64,000 nt of DNA, taken from positions 3,812,001 through 3,876,000 of the forward strand of contig CATNEN010000001.1 in NCBI GenBank assembly GCA_950097015.1, given 5' to 3'. The position numbers and the translations under genes were made by a program. This document shows, one piece after another, positions 1-11,645 of the stretch (positions are counted from its first letter, which is position 1; every line of letters starts with the position of its first letter). Under the pieces are notes generated by a model that had not been told where the DNA came from, made no database searches, and saw only the letters and a program-made list of their open reading frames with translations. The stretch comes from Macrostomum hystrix. Taxonomy: Eukaryota > Platyhelminthes > Macrostomidae.

Positions 1-130
1 TGTTCCTAAACCAGTCAGAATCGTCTCAAACCTGTTCTTCAATCAGTCAGAATCGTCTGAAACCTGTTCTTCAATCAGTCAGAATCGTCTGAAACCTGTT
101 CTTCAATCAGTCAGAATCGTCTTAAACTTT
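1..130. repeat. 32-bp tandem repeat, about 4 copies
   Basis: A unit containing CAGTCAGAATCGTCTGAAAC repeats with a 32-bp period and runs off the left edge. It lies just upstream of a splice acceptor, so it is intronic to the TTLL10-like gene. Confidence 0.85.
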
Positions 131-153
131 TTCTTTACCTGCAAAATTCTCAG

Positions 154-2185
154 AGGCAGCAAGGGCCAGGACATTAAGCTGCTTCGCTTGAGAGGCGGGA
201 GTAACAACTATAGAGACCTGTTGGAGCAGTTAAAGAACTCCGCTTTGCTAGACCAAAGACTCTCCAATATTATCGTACAAAAGTACATCGAAAAGCCGCT
301 TCTAGTTGACAAGAGGAAGTTCGACTTTCGAGTCTACATGCTAATCATCAACGCTAGTAGGCCAGACAAATCTGAAGCCACGTTCAGGAAGGCGACCTAT
401 GTTTACTGGCATCCGGGCTTCCTTCGTCTGTGCATCAGGGCCTACCAACCCGACTGCGGCGACCTGCTGTGCCATCTGACTAATCAGCATGTGCAAATGA
501 CCAGCGTATTGTACGACGAATTTAAGGAGGCCACAATATGGAAGCCAGACGAGCTCAACAAATATTTCAATAATCGAGGCGGTCTACCAACCAAGGACTA
601 CGTTAAAAAAGTGATCTATTCGAAAATTGGCGCCATTGTTGGCTATTTGGGTGCTGTGTTCCTTGATAGTCTGAATGATTATGCTATCAGAGCCAGCACT
701 TTTAAGGTAATACAAGTGGATGAATATTGTTCGTTTCATCGGACTAGCAGAATGTTCTTTTAATCACAACAACCCCACTCCGTCAGTCAGCCACCTCACT
801 CCGTCAGTCAGCCACCTCACTCCGTCAGTCAGCCACCTCACTCCGTCAGTCAGCCACCTCACTCCGTCAGTCAGCCACCTCACTCCGTCAGTCAGCCACC
901 TCACTCCGTCAGTCAGCCACCCACTCCGTCAGTCAGCCACCTCACTCCGTCAGTCAGCAACCTCACTCCGTCAGTGAGCCACCCCACTCCGTCAGGCAAC
1001 AGCCGCCCTACGTCAGACAGCCACCTCACTCCGTCAGGCAACAGCCGCCCTACGTCAGACAGCCACCTCACTCCGTCAGGCAACAGCCGCCCTACGTCAG
1101 TCAGCCACCTCACTCCGTCAGTCAGCCACCTCACTCCGTCAGTCAGCCACCCACTCCGTCAGTCAGCCACCTCACTCCGTCAGTCAGCAACCTCACTCCG
1201 TCAGTGAGCCACCCCACTCCGTCAGGCAACAGCCGCCCTACGTCAGACAGCCACCTCACTCCGTCAGGCAACAGCCGCCCTACGTCAGACAGCCACCTCA
1301 CTCCGTCAGGCAACAGCCGCCCTACGTCAGTCAGCCACCTCACTCCGTCAGTCAGCCAACCACTCCGTCAGTCAGCCACCTCACTCCGTCTGTGAGCCAC
1401 CCCACTCCGTCAGGCAACAGCCGCCCTACGTCAGTCAGCCACCTCACTCCGTCAGTCAGCCACCTCACTCCGTCAGTGAGCCACCCCACTCCGTCAGACA
1501 GCCACCTCACTCCATCAGACAGCCACCTCACTCCATCAGACAGCCACCTCACTCCATCAGTCAGCCACCCACTCCGTCAGTCAGCCACCTCACTCCGTCA
1601 GTCAGCCACCTCACTCCGTCAGTCAGCCACCTCACTCCGTCAGTCAGCCACCTCACTCCATCAGTCAGCCACCTCACTCCGTCAGTCAGCCACCTCATTC
1701 CGTCAATCAGCCACCTCACTCCGTCAGTGAGCCACCCCACTCCGTCAGGCAACAGCCGCCCTACGTCAGACAGCCGTCTTCCCACTCCGTCAGACAGCCA
1801 CCTCACTCCATCAGACAACCACCCCACTCCGTCAGACAGCAACCCCACTCCGTCAAATATAACAATCCTAATCGAAACTACCTCGCTCTTAATTTTGACT
1901 GTACTTCGATTGAAGATCTTCGGCGTCGATTTTATCGTGGACGACCATTTGTCTGTTCAGCTGCTCGAAGTCAACGAGCTGCCCTCTTGGAGCCGGCAGA
2001 CCAAAGTTTTAAACTCTTTGAAACTCGATCTGTGGCGCGAAGCGGTTGCCATCGCCGTGGAAACTGTTGTCAAATTTCGTCAGCATCAGAGACTGGAGCC
2101 GCTAGTTAGCAGGTGCAATTTTCGATTGGCGCACTCTTCGGAGGACTCAAAATTTTTGTCCGACTCAATCGCCAGAAGCTTTTAA
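154..2185 (+). CDS. TTLL10: TTLL10-like tubulin polyglycylase, 3' part (two exons; 5' end outside window)
   Basis: Tubulin tyrosine ligase-like enzymes are ATP-grasp ligases that add amino acids to tubulin and other proteins; TTLL10 elongates glycine chains. Exon A runs from an acceptor near 153 to 706 (donor AAG|GTAATA). Exon B runs 1916-2185 (acceptor TTGAAG|ATC) to a TAA stop. Both sides of the intron are phase 0, so the frame is continuous. Visible motifs in order: a GSKGQDIKLL nucleotide-binding segment, IVQKYIEKPLL, KFDFRVYMLI, HLTN, then GVDFIVDD and LLEVNELPSW, the acidic metal-binding end of the ATP-grasp fold. The C-terminal LVSRCNF segment also resembles TTLL10 more than other TTLLs. 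About 274 residues are visible; the N-terminal half lies upstream of the window. The exon A start could be 154 or 156. The family is clear; the TTLL10 subfamily is inferred from motif spacing. Confidence 0.85.
771..1860. repeat. 21-bp minisatellite filling the TTLL10-like intron
   Basis: The unit CACTCCGTCAGTCAGCCACC(T) has a 21-bp period, with variant monomers carrying GGCAACAGCCGCCCTACGTC. A block of variant plus normal monomers recurs about 230 bp apart (near 974 and 1204), giving a higher-order repeat. Because 21 is divisible by 3, several frames stay open on both strands. These are not genes, since the array lies between a donor at 707 and an acceptor at 1915. Confidence 0.95.
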
Positions 2186-2506
2186 CGAAAATCAGTTTAG
2201 GAGTAACCAATACAGCAACGCCGCTCTTTTCTTTCGTAAAAACTTAACAATGAGCCGCAGAGTCGCACTTTGCCGTCTAAAAGAAGAAGTCAAGACGGAA
2301 AGTTTTCATATTTTTATGTAATGTACAAAGTACTATTATTGATAAATGAATATTTATCGAAGTCGCTACATAGAAGCAAATAACAGTCAATTTACGGCTC
2401 GTATACTTACTTTTTGCAATTCAATTTTGCTTTCAATCGACATAGTGGGTCGTTTTTTAGACTGGACAAAATATTGACTTGGGAGCGAAGAGCAATCTGC
2501 CACTGA
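2186..2506. other. 3' flank of the TTLL10-like gene
   Basis: AT-rich sequence after the stop codon; no ORF or RNA gene seen. Presumably holds the 3' UTR, but no canonical AATAAA was found close to the stop. Confidence 0.5.
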
Positions 2507-3240
2507 CTTCGATTCCAACTGCTAATCTTGCTTCGATTCCAACTGCTAATCTTGCTTCGATTCCAACTGCTAATCTTGCTTCGATTCCAACTGCTAATCT
2601 TGCTTCGATTCCAACTGCTAATCTTGCTTCGATTCCAACTGCTAATCTTGCTTCGATTCCAACTGCTAATCTTGCTTCGATTCCAACTGCTAATCTTGCT
2701 TCGATTCCAACTGCTAATCTTGCTTCGATTCCAACTGCTAATCTTGCTTCGATTCCAACTGCTAATCTTGCTTCGATTCCAACTGCTAATCTTGCTTCGA
2801 TTCCAACTGCTAATCTTGCTTCGATTCCAACTGCTAATCTTACTTCGATACCAACTGCTAATCTTGCTTCGATACCAACTGCTAATCTTGCTTCGATACC
2901 AACTGCTAATCTTGCTTCGATTCCAACTGCTAATCTTGCTTCGATACCAACTGCTAATCTTGCTTCGATACCAACTGCTAATCTTGCTTCGATTCCAACT
3001 GCTAATCTTGCTTCGATACCAACTGCTAATCTTGCTTCGATTCCAACTGCTAATCTTGCTTCGATACCAACTGCTAATCTTGCTTCGATACCAACTGCTA
3101 ATCTTGCTTCAATACCAACTGCTAATCTTGCTTCGATTCCAACTGCAAATCTTGCTTCGATTCCAGCTGCTAATTTTGCTACGATTTAAAATTCTAATCT
3201 TGCTTCGATTCTAAATGCTACTCTTGCTACGATTCCAGCT
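2507..3240. repeat. 24-bp minisatellite, about 30 copies
   Basis: The unit CTTCGATTCCAACTGCTAAT(CTTG) repeats with a 24-bp period; a T/A variant (GATTCCA or GATACCA) is common in the second half. The period is divisible by 3, so long repetitive ORFs occur in two plus frames (an eight-residue SIPTANLA repeat, for example). No signal peptide, unique flanking protein sequence or splice context supports a gene. Confidence 0.95.
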
Positions 3241-3554
3241 GTAACTACATAAAACTAAACTTGTATTTTTCCGTCATTTTTGGCCTTTTGCGATATACAG
3301 CTGGTGTTTTTATTGGCTACAGGCTAAAAACACGAAGTTGTAATTCAGTGATGGGCAAAATCAAGATTCGCAAAATTAGGGATCCTGTGAAATTATGAGT
3401 TCTGAGACGAGTAAGTTAGGAGTAGAAAACAAGCACGAATTCATTAGCGTCCGCGCAGTCATATTTATTGTACTCTTACGATTCAATCGCTGACTCAGCA
3501 TTTGTTAGGAGATTAGGGGTGGGTGCTATATATAAACATATATATAGAGATCCA
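3241..3554. other. Non-coding spacer between two minisatellites
   Basis: Nothing recognisable apart from degenerate GATTCCAGCTG copies at the left edge. Confidence 0.5.
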
Positions 3555-4160
3555 TAGCTGGAATCGCAGCAGGAGCCGTAACTAAAATCGCGACAGCATC
3601 GCAGCTGGAATCGCAGCAGCGCTAAATGCTGGAATCGCAGCGGTAATAAATGCTGGAATCGCAGCGGCACTAAAAGCTGGAATCGCATCAGCGCTAAATG
3701 CTGGAATCGCAGCGGTTATAAATTCCTGGAATCTCAGCGGCACCAAGTGCTGGAATCGCAGCAGCCCCAATTGCTAGAATCGCAGCAGCGCTAAATGCTG
3801 GAATCGCAGCAGCGCTAAATGCTGGAGTCGCAGTGGCACCAAATGCTGGAATCGCAGCGGCACCAAATGCTGGAGTCGCAGCGGCACCAAATGCTGGAAT
3901 CGCAGCGGCACCAAATGCTGGAGTCGCAGCGGCACCAAATGCTGGAATCGCAGCGGCACCAAATGCTGGAGTCGCAGCGGCACCAAATGCTGGAGTCGCA
4001 GCGGCACCAAATGCTGGAATCGCAGCGGCACCAAATGCTGGAGTCGCAGCGGCACCAAATGCTGGAATCGCAGCGGCACCAAATGCTGGAGTCGCAGCGG
4101 CACCAAATGCTGGAGTCGCAGCGGCACCAAATGCTGGAGTCGCAGCAGGCCCAATGGCTA
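3555..4160. repeat. 24-bp minisatellite (GCTGGAATCGCAGCGGCACC core)
   Basis: The period is 24 bp, with a degenerate left third and near-perfect units from about 3830. Read on the minus strand the unit contains GCTGCGATTCCAGC, the core also found in the arrays at 2507-3240 and 26000-27375. All ORFs here are by-products of the period. Confidence 0.95.
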
Positions 4161-4609
4161 TAATGGCAGCTATTTCTCTGTATATTTAATTTATTCCTGA
4201 GTGTTTTGTTTGTAGGTTGTTACGCTTTTAAACGCAAGTTAAAATACTCGTATTTTTTACAATTCTCGCATCGGACCGAAAGTAATCGTGACCGAAACTT
4301 TTTCCTCTATTATCGATCACGCTTTTGCATACTCGATGAGTGTTGCAAACACATGCTATGACATATCTATGCGAAATACGAGAAGGCGTGGACAAAATAT
4401 CCCAAAAATTGAGCAGGTGCAATCTAATAGTTTTGCTTAATAAAAATGTGGTGCCACCGGCAAGCTCTTGGTGCATCCGAAATCTGTGTCATCGATAGAA
4501 ATCTTTGCATTTTGTCATATTTTCTGAGCAGATTGTTTAAAGCAAGTTTTCTATAAGATCTACCGACGCTAGACTGTCTAGTAAGTTTCGCATTCCGAAT
4601 AAACTCGCC
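4161..4609. other. Upstream region of the TMEM272-like gene
   Basis: AT-rich; no convincing ORF. Must hold the promoter and 5' UTR of the gene starting at 4610, but no clear TATA box was recognised. Confidence 0.4.
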
Positions 4610-5125
4610 ATGTGCTGCTCCTGTTCAAGCATCCTGCTGGTATTTCTCTCCCTACTGGTGATCAATAGTCTGGGTGTCGGCCTGGCACAGATCACCGTTG
4701 GCACCAGGAATCTCAATAATTGTCCGCATGACAGCCTCCTGCCAGTGGCTGTGATTGTCAATGGCAGCTTGGCAGCTCTGCTAGCCGTTTGGGGCGTCTG
4801 GGACGCCGTCAGGGTCAACAGCAAGTGGAACGGCGTCCCCGGCGAAGCTGAACGCCTGATGGGCCCGGCTGTGCCAGACGACGCATGTCTGCGCGGCATG
4901 GATGCCACCAGGTGGCTGCTGAACACGGCAGCCGTGGCCTGGGCTGTCCTAGTCCTGTTTATAGCAATTAGAACACGCGACGGTTACAATCAAAAATTGC
5001 CAGCCGGTTCGCCTGGCTACTGCGACGCTGACCTAGTACGCAACTCTGTTGTCCTAGCCTCACTGGCCGCTGCCAATGCGGGCACTGTGGCCCTAGTCAA
5101 TTTCGTCTGCTATTTTATGCGGTAG
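4610..5125 (+). CDS. Four-helix membrane protein, TMEM272-like, single exon (171 aa)
   Basis: An intact ORF starting at ATG in a fair context (CTCGCCATGTG) and ending in TAG. Four hydrophobic segments are visible: residues about 5-28, 44-62, 103-124 and 148-169. Between them lie the NLNNCP motif after the first segment and a GYC motif before the last. This topology, with a conserved NCP before helix 2 and a YC before helix 4, is what I know from the poorly characterised TMEM272 family; its biochemical role is unknown. Codon use is GC-rich compared with the AT-rich surroundings, supporting real coding sequence. There is no intron inside the ORF. The membrane topology is a direct reading; the family name is inference from a few motifs. 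The minus-strand ORF at the same place is a shadow. Confidence 0.65.
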   Translation: MCCSCSSILLVFLSLLVINSLGVGLAQITVGTRNLNNCPHDSLLPVAVIVNGSLAALLAVWGVWDAVRVNSKWNGVPGEAERLMGPAVPDDACLRGMDATRWLLNTAAVAWAVLVLFIAIRTRDGYNQKLPAGSPGYCDADLVRNSVVLASLAAANAGTVALVNFVCYFMR

Positions 5126-5442
5126 ACTTCCACATCAGACAGTTGATTGAAAATGCGAATTCTACTTTTTCTGGTTGAGGGGATGAAATAGACAAATATA
5201 TTTGGCAGTAGACTCGTCCAGTTTAACAAACGATCATGTGGTTAAGGTAGCTTTTTCCTGTCTTGAATATCTAATTACTCGTTGGGCAAATAGAAATATG
5301 GCAGGCATATTTAGTCTATCTGTTGATTTCTGCTCACACCTGACTGTCTGTTTGTCTATTTCTGTTTAAATATCTCTACTTATTTTAATGACCTATTACT
5401 GCTTTCAATTCATTTTCGGTAACAGCCCCTTTTTATATCACT
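5126..5442. other. 3' flank of the TMEM272-like gene
   Basis: AT-rich, no ORF. Probably the 3' UTR, running directly into the next minisatellite. Confidence 0.4.
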
Positions 5443-7640
5443 GACTGCTGACCAGTCTGTTTGTGTCAGTTTCTGCTGACCTGTCTGTTTGTGTCAGTGT
5501 CTGCTGACCTGTCTGTTTGTGTCAGTTTCTGCTGACCAGTCTGTTTGTGTCAGTGTCTGCTGACCTGTCTGTTTGTGTCAGTGTCTGCTGACCAGTCTGT
5601 TTGTGCCAGAGTCTGTGACCAGTCGGATTGTGTCAGTGTCTGTTTGTGTCAGTGTCTGCTGACCAGTCTGTTTGTGCCAGAGTCTGTGACCAGTCGGATT
5701 GTGTCAGTGTCTGTTTGTGTCAGTGTCTGCTGACCAGTCTGTCTGTGTCAGTGTCTGCTGACCAGTCTGTCTGTTTCAGTGTCTGCTGACCAGTCTGTTT
5801 GTGCCAGAGTCTGCTGACCAGTCTGTTTGTGCCAGAGTCTGTGACCAGTCGGATTGTGTCAGTGTCTGTTTGTGTCAGTGTCTGCTGACCAGTCTGTTTG
5901 TGCCAGAGTCTGTGACCAGTCGGATTGTGTCAGTGTCTGTTTGTGTCAGTGTCTGCTGACCAGTCTGTTTGTGCCAGAGTCTGTGACCAGTCGGATTGTG
6001 TCAGTGTCTGTTTGTGTCAGTGTCTGCTGACCAGTCTGTCTGTGTCAGTGTCTGCTGACCAGTCTGATTGTGTCAGAGTCTGTGACCAGTCGGATTGTGT
6101 CAGTGTCTGTTTGTGTCAGTGTCTGCTGACCAGTCTGTTTGTGCCAGAGTCTGTGACCAGTCGGATTGTGTCAGTGTCTGTTTGTGTCAGTGTCTGCTGA
6201 CCAGTCTGTTTGTGCCAGAGTCTGTGACCAGTCGGATTGTGTCAGTGTCTGTTTGTGTCAGTGTCTGCTGACCAGTCTGTCTGTGTCAGTGTCTGCTGAC
6301 CAGTCTGTCTATTTCAGTGTCTGCTGACCAGTCTGTTTGTGCCAGAGTCTGCTGACCAGTCTGTTTGTGCCAGAGTCTGTGACCAGTCGGATTGTGTCAG
6401 TGTCTGTTTGTGTCAGTGTCTGCTGACCAGTCTGTCTGTGTCAGTGTCTGCTGACCAGTCTGTCTATTTCAGTGTCTGCTGACCAGTCTGTTTGTGCCAG
6501 AGTCTGCTGACCAGTCTGTTTGTGCCAGAGTCTGTGACCAGTCGGATTGTGTCAGTGTCTGTTTGTGTCAGTGTCTGCTGACCAGTCTGTTTGTGCCAGA
6601 GTCTGTGACCAGTCGGATTGTGTCAGTGTCTGTTTGTGTCAGTGTCTGCTGACCAGTCTGTCTGTTTCAGTGTCTGCTGACCAGTCTGTTTGTGCCAGAG
6701 TCTGCTGACCAGTCTGTTTGTGCCAGAGTCTGTGACCAGTCGGATTGTATCAGTGTCTGTTTGTGTCAGTGTCTGCTGACCAGTCTGTTTGTGCCAGAGT
6801 CTGTGACCAGTCGGATTGTGTCAGTGTCTGTTTGTGTCAGTGTCTGCTGACCAGTCTGTTTGTGCCAGAGTCTGTGACCAGTCGGATTGTGTCAGTGTCT
6901 GTTTGTGTCAGTGTCTGCTGACCAGTCTGTCTGTGTCAGTGTCTGCTGACCAGTCTGATTGTGTCAGAGTCTGTGACCAGTCGGATTGTGTCAGTGTCTG
7001 TTTGTGTCAGTGTCTGCTGACCAGTCTGTTTGTGCCAGAGTCTGTGACCAGTCGGATTGTGTCAGTGTCTGTTTGTGTCAGTGTCTGCTGACCAGTCTGT
7101 CTGTGTCAGTGTCTGCTGACCAGTCTGTCTGTTTCAGTGTCTGCTGACCAGTCTGTTTGTGCCAGAGTCTGCTGACCAGTCTGTTTGTGCCAGAGTCTGT
7201 GACCAGTCGGATTGTGTCAGTGTCTGTTTGTGTCAGTGTCTGCTGACCAGTCTGTTTGTGCCAGAGTCTGTGACCAGTCGGATTGTGTCAGTGTCTGCTG
7301 ACCAGTCTGTTTGTGCCAGAGTCTGACCAGTCGGATTGTGTCAGTGTCTGTTTGTGTCAGTGTCTGCTGACCAGTCTGTCTGTGTCAGTGTCTGCTGACC
7401 AGTCTGTCTGTTTCAGTGTCTGCTGACCAGTCTGTTTGTGCCAGAGTCTGTGACCAGTCGGATTGTGTCAGTGTCTGTTTGTGTCAGTGTCTGCTGACCA
7501 GTCTGATTGTGTCAGTGTCTGCTGACCAGTCTGTCTGTGTCAGTGTCTGTTTGTGTCAGTGTCTGCTGACCAGTCTGCTTGTGACAGTTTTTGCTGACCA
7601 GTCTGTCTGTGTCAGTGTCTGCTGACCAGTCTGATTGTGA
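5443..7640. repeat. 28-bp minisatellite with higher-order structure, 2.2 kb
   Basis: The base unit is CAGTGTCTGCTGACCAGTCT plus GTTTGTGT (28 bp). It alternates with a variant carrying GTGACCAGTCGGATTGTGTC. A block at 5925-6200 recurs apparently unchanged at 6816-7091, an offset of 891 bp, so the array grew partly by a large internal duplication. The small cysteine/valine-rich ORFs are period artefacts. Confidence 0.95.
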
Positions 7641-8402
7641 GCCTGTTTACCTGTTTCTGATGTAAGTTAAACTGCCAACCTGTACCCGGATTTTTTTCAC
7701 TGGCTTACTATTTATGGTGGAAGGAATAGTTTGTCTGTCTTGAGTAATTTTTATCCTTTACAATTAATGTGACGATGTTTTAAAAAGTGGCATTCTTGGC
7801 TGTGTTAGCTGGCCGATACTAAATATGTAAAGTTCCGAGTGTTAGCTAAGTTAGCTAAGAAGACGAAGCACCAAAGTTACCATAATTTTCGATTTCTGAA
7901 ATAGGAAAAAATAATTATAGCCACAAACCTTTTATTCTTCAGTTTTATTACCGACTGTTAAGTTAGGGACTTGAACAAACAAAAAAACAGGGACGCTAAA
8001 AAATACAAGTACTAAAATATTGCCAATTACAGGAATCTATAACTACTAGTAAGATTAGATACCAGTAATGATGCTCTAAAAAATTGTATTTAGCATAAGA
8101 AAGACAAAAACAAACATTTGGAACGATTTGATCGGAACTACAGTAAAGTGAGAAATGAAATCTAACGAACATATTTTGGCATATAATGGCAGAATTAGCA
8201 TACAAAAACACTCAGTTTAATTGCAACTAATTATAATAGGATAAAATAATCAATGGTGGCTGCTAGTATCAACAACACTACATGTACTAATGGTGGAAGT
8301 ATATGTAAATGAATCGTACAATACTTGCGGGTCAATAACTATGACTTATAATTGTGTGTTCTATTTTTAGCTCGTAGCAAACCAGGAAACCCCTAAAGCG
8401 AG
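7641..8402. other. AT-rich spacer
   Basis: No gene, RNA gene or clear repeat seen on either strand; the minus ORF at 7996-8211 is AT-rich, hydrophobic and unsupported. Confidence 0.4.
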
Positions 8403-8640
8403 GCCTTTCAACCAATGAGAGCGAGCGACCTTGAAGCTAAACAAGAAAAGTATCCAGAATGTTTTTGCTAGAAAATTCAACCAATAAGAGCGAGCGGCCT
8501 TGGAGCACGCGGTAGTCGTGTGCTAAGCAGTAAAAAGCACAGGAGTTTTTTATTCCACCAATAAGAGCCCGTGGCCTTGAAACACGCGATAAGCATGTGC
8601 TAAGCAAGAAAAGCACCCATAATGTTTTAGCGGAAGTTTT
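8403..8640. repeat. Three diverged copies of a 75-85-bp repeat
   Basis: Each copy begins ACCAATRAGAGCSMGYGRCCTT and contains a run ending in AAGCA. Copies two and three carry an inverted-repeat core (AGCACGCGGTAGTCGTGTGCT type) able to form a short hairpin. Confidence 0.75.
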
Positions 8641-8696
8641 TCGAGTCACGATTTGGTCAAGCTTGAAAGCAATTTACATAGAAGTGGATAAGGTCA

Positions 8697-9828
8697 TTAG
8701 AGCACCAACAATGAGACACAGGCGGACAATATGACGCACAACACAGCAGCTAATAACCAGCGTCGTTTAGAGGGCCTGCTAACCTGCATCATGTGCAGTT
8801 TGGCGTCTAGTAGCGCCTCGGCCTGAGGAAAACTCGAGCCTAAAATGACGAAACCGTGGCCTAGCCGGACAAACATTCGGTGCCTAGGATACGGATGACT
8901 GCGCATCAGTTCAATTAACGCTTCTGAATCTTCCGGTGTTGAGAATAACGTCTCAACTAAGGAACAGGGGACGTTGATAGACGCAGCTTTGTCCGCGGTT
9001 TCAAAAGCGTGACCGTGCAGGCTAATCATGGCGCTGCGACTCTCCAGAAGGGCTGCCCAGTGCAGCGGAGTGTCGCTAGTTGGCAGAATACGGGAACTAG
9101 CCGCGTAATAGCCGCACGACCAATTAGCCCAGTCAAAGCTGCTCACAATGCAATAATCATTATCGGTGTCGGATTCACCTTGGACTCTGCCGGATCTGCG
9201 GCCAATGGGGATAAATATTGGAATTAGGAATATAATCAGCTACTTTTAATATATATCTCACAAGGAATTGGTAAATTAGAATTTGTGACCTTTGATATTT
9301 TTTCTTGAAATAGGAATAATTGACATCTCACCTAGAGTTAGTGATATGGGATATTTTACTTAAAATAGGGATACATGACATCTCTTCATACATACATGAT
9401 ATTTCTTCCTCGAAATAGGGATATTCAAAATCATACCCAGAACTAGTGATATGGGATTTTTCCACGAAAAAATTGTCTCGGACATCTCACCTAGAATGAT
9501 GAAAATAAGAAATCCCATTCTGGTCAGCAACAGCAGTTAAATCTCACCTGCTAACTAACAAGGTGAGCTGTTGATCCGGCGGCACACCAGCCGGCTGTCT
9601 AGCCAGCACAGCAGCGGCATTGCCAGCCACCCTGCCGTCAGGAGCTACTGGTGCAACGCCGCGCTCCTCCATCCACTGCAGAGCGCAGGCCATTGTGAGT
9701 AGGTTGGCATCGTATCTCTCGCGCTGCTCAGAATTGGTACCGGCCGACAGCCACCAGTCGTCTAATTTGCCCAAATATCGACAGGTGAATTTCACTCGCA
9801 ATCCGCTCTCATTGGCATTGCCTGGCAT
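8697..9828 (-). CDS. PTB/PID-like domain protein with possible C-terminal membrane anchor (two exons, about 260 aa)
   Basis: Exon 1 is 9828-9548 (ATG; donor CAG|GTGAGA). Exon 2 is 9195-8697 (acceptor CCGCAG|ATCC) to a TAA. Exon 1 ends with two spare bases and exon 2 begins with one, so the frame joins. The first strand FTCRYLGKL, the LTLLVS segment at the junction and the later SLHGHAFET..A helix resemble the order of elements in phosphotyrosine-binding folds. The last about 22 residues (WLLAAVLCVILSACVSLLVL) are strongly hydrophobic after a KRR cluster and could be a tail anchor. Caution: a possible donor (CAG|GTTAGC) lies just before this tail, so the anchor may be intron read-through. The PTB call is inference; the exon structure is well supported. 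No close family was recognised. Confidence 0.55.
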
Positions 9829-10159
9829 TTTTTAAAGCTAAAATAAAAAGATTGGCCGAGTTGTACAATGCGCCTTATCAAGTACGCAGGTAACTACCTG
9901 CAATTAGACAATGACATGTGTAAGTCGGCTGATTTGTGAGATAAGAGATCTAACAGTAGATCTATTAGTTATGGAATCTTAATAGTACTTCTACAGTACA
10001 TTAAAGAAGAGCGGAATCTTGATTGTAGATTTCGGAATTATGGAATCTTGATATTCGATTTACATTTTTAGATGGGATCATAATAGCATATTTGTGAATA
10101 ATTTTAGATCCATATAGTCGATTGTTGCTACTATGCGAAATTTTATTGACAGCTGATTT
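9829..10159. other. Upstream region of the PTB-like gene
   Basis: AT-rich; degenerate GGAATCTTRATAG units already appear, leading into the 29-bp array. No clear promoter motif. Confidence 0.4.
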
Positions 10160-11645
10160 AGAGAATTATGGGATATTGAATTAGTCGTTTTAGGGAAATA
10201 TGGGATCTTAATAGTTGATTAGGGAAATATGGGATCTGTATAGTTGATTAGGGAATTATGGGATCTTTATAGTTGATTAGGGAATTATGGGATCTTAATA
10301 GTTTATTTAGGGAATTATGGGATATTTATAGTTGATTAGGGAATTATGGGATCTTTATAGTTGATTAGGGAATTATGGGATCTTAATAGTTGATTAGGGA
10401 ATTATGGGATCTTTTTAGTTGATTAGGGAATTATGGGATCTTTATAGTTGATTAGGGAATTATGGGATATTTAAAGTTAATTAGGGGAATTATGGGATCT
10501 TAATAGTTTATTTAGGGAATTATGGGATATTTATAGTTGATTAGGGAATTATGGGATCTTTATAGTTGATTAGGGAATTATGGGATCTTAATAGTTTATT
10601 TAGGGAATTATGGGATCTTTATAGTTGATTAGGGAATTGTGGGATCTTTTTAGTTGATTAGGGAAATATGGGATCTTAATAGTTGATTAGGGAAATATGG
10701 GATCTGTATAGTTGATTAGGGAATTATGGGATCTTTATAGTTGATTAGGGAATTATGGGATCTTAATAGTTTATTTAGGGAATTATGGGATATTTATAGT
10801 TGATTAGGGAATTATGGGATCTTTATAGTTGATTAGGGAATTATGGGATCTTAATAGTTGATTAGGGAATTATGGGATCTTTTTAGTTGATTAGGGAATT
10901 ATGGGATCTTTATAGTTGATTAGGGAATTGTGGGATCTTTTTAGTTGATTAGGGAATTATGGGATCTTTTTAGTTGATTAGGGAATTATGGGATCTTTAT
11001 AGTTGATTAGGGAATTATGGGATATTTAAAGTTAATTAGGGGAATTATGGGATCTTTATAGTTGATTAGGGAATTATGGGATCTTTATAGTTGATTAGGG
11101 AATTGTGGGATCTTTTTAGTTGATTAGGGAATTATGGGATCTTTTTAGTTGATTAGGGAATTATGGGATCTTTATAGTTGATTAGGGAATTATGGGATAT
11201 TTAAAGTTAATTAGGGGAATTATGGGATCTTTATAGTTGATTAGGGAATTATGGGATCTTTATAGTTGATTAGGGAATTATGGGATCTTTAAAGTTAATT
11301 AGGGGAATTATGGGATCTTTATAGTTGATTAGGGAATTATGGGATCTTTATAGTTGATTAGGGAATTATGGGATCTTTAAAGTTAATTAGGGAATTGTAG
11401 GATATTTATAGTTGATTAGGGAATAATGGGATCCTAATAGTATATGTAGGAAATATTTGGGAAACTATGGAATCCTTATAGTTAATTAGGGCATTATGGG
11501 ATTTTTTAGTTGATTAGAGAATCATGGGATCTTATTAGTTTATTAAGGGAATTATGCATCTTTTTAGTTAATTAGGGAATTATGGGATCTTTTTAGTTGA
11601 TTAGAGAATCATGGGATCTTATTAGTTTATTAAGGGAATTAATTG
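10160..11645. repeat. 29-bp minisatellite, about 50 copies
   Basis: The unit GGGATCTTTATAGTTGATTA(GGGAATTAT) has a 29-bp period, with T/A changes at a few positions and a recurring variant (GATATTTAAAGTTAATTAGG). Degenerate copies occur at both ends. Confidence 0.95.

Noticed and set aside
2479-3189. 236-aa plus-strand ORF with an eight-residue repeat
   Set aside because: It is entirely the 24-bp minisatellite; a second plus frame is equally open, and there is no unique flanking protein or signal peptide.
5443-7640. CRISPR-like regular array
   Set aside because: Monomers are contiguous with no unique spacers, and the genome is eukaryotic; a minisatellite.
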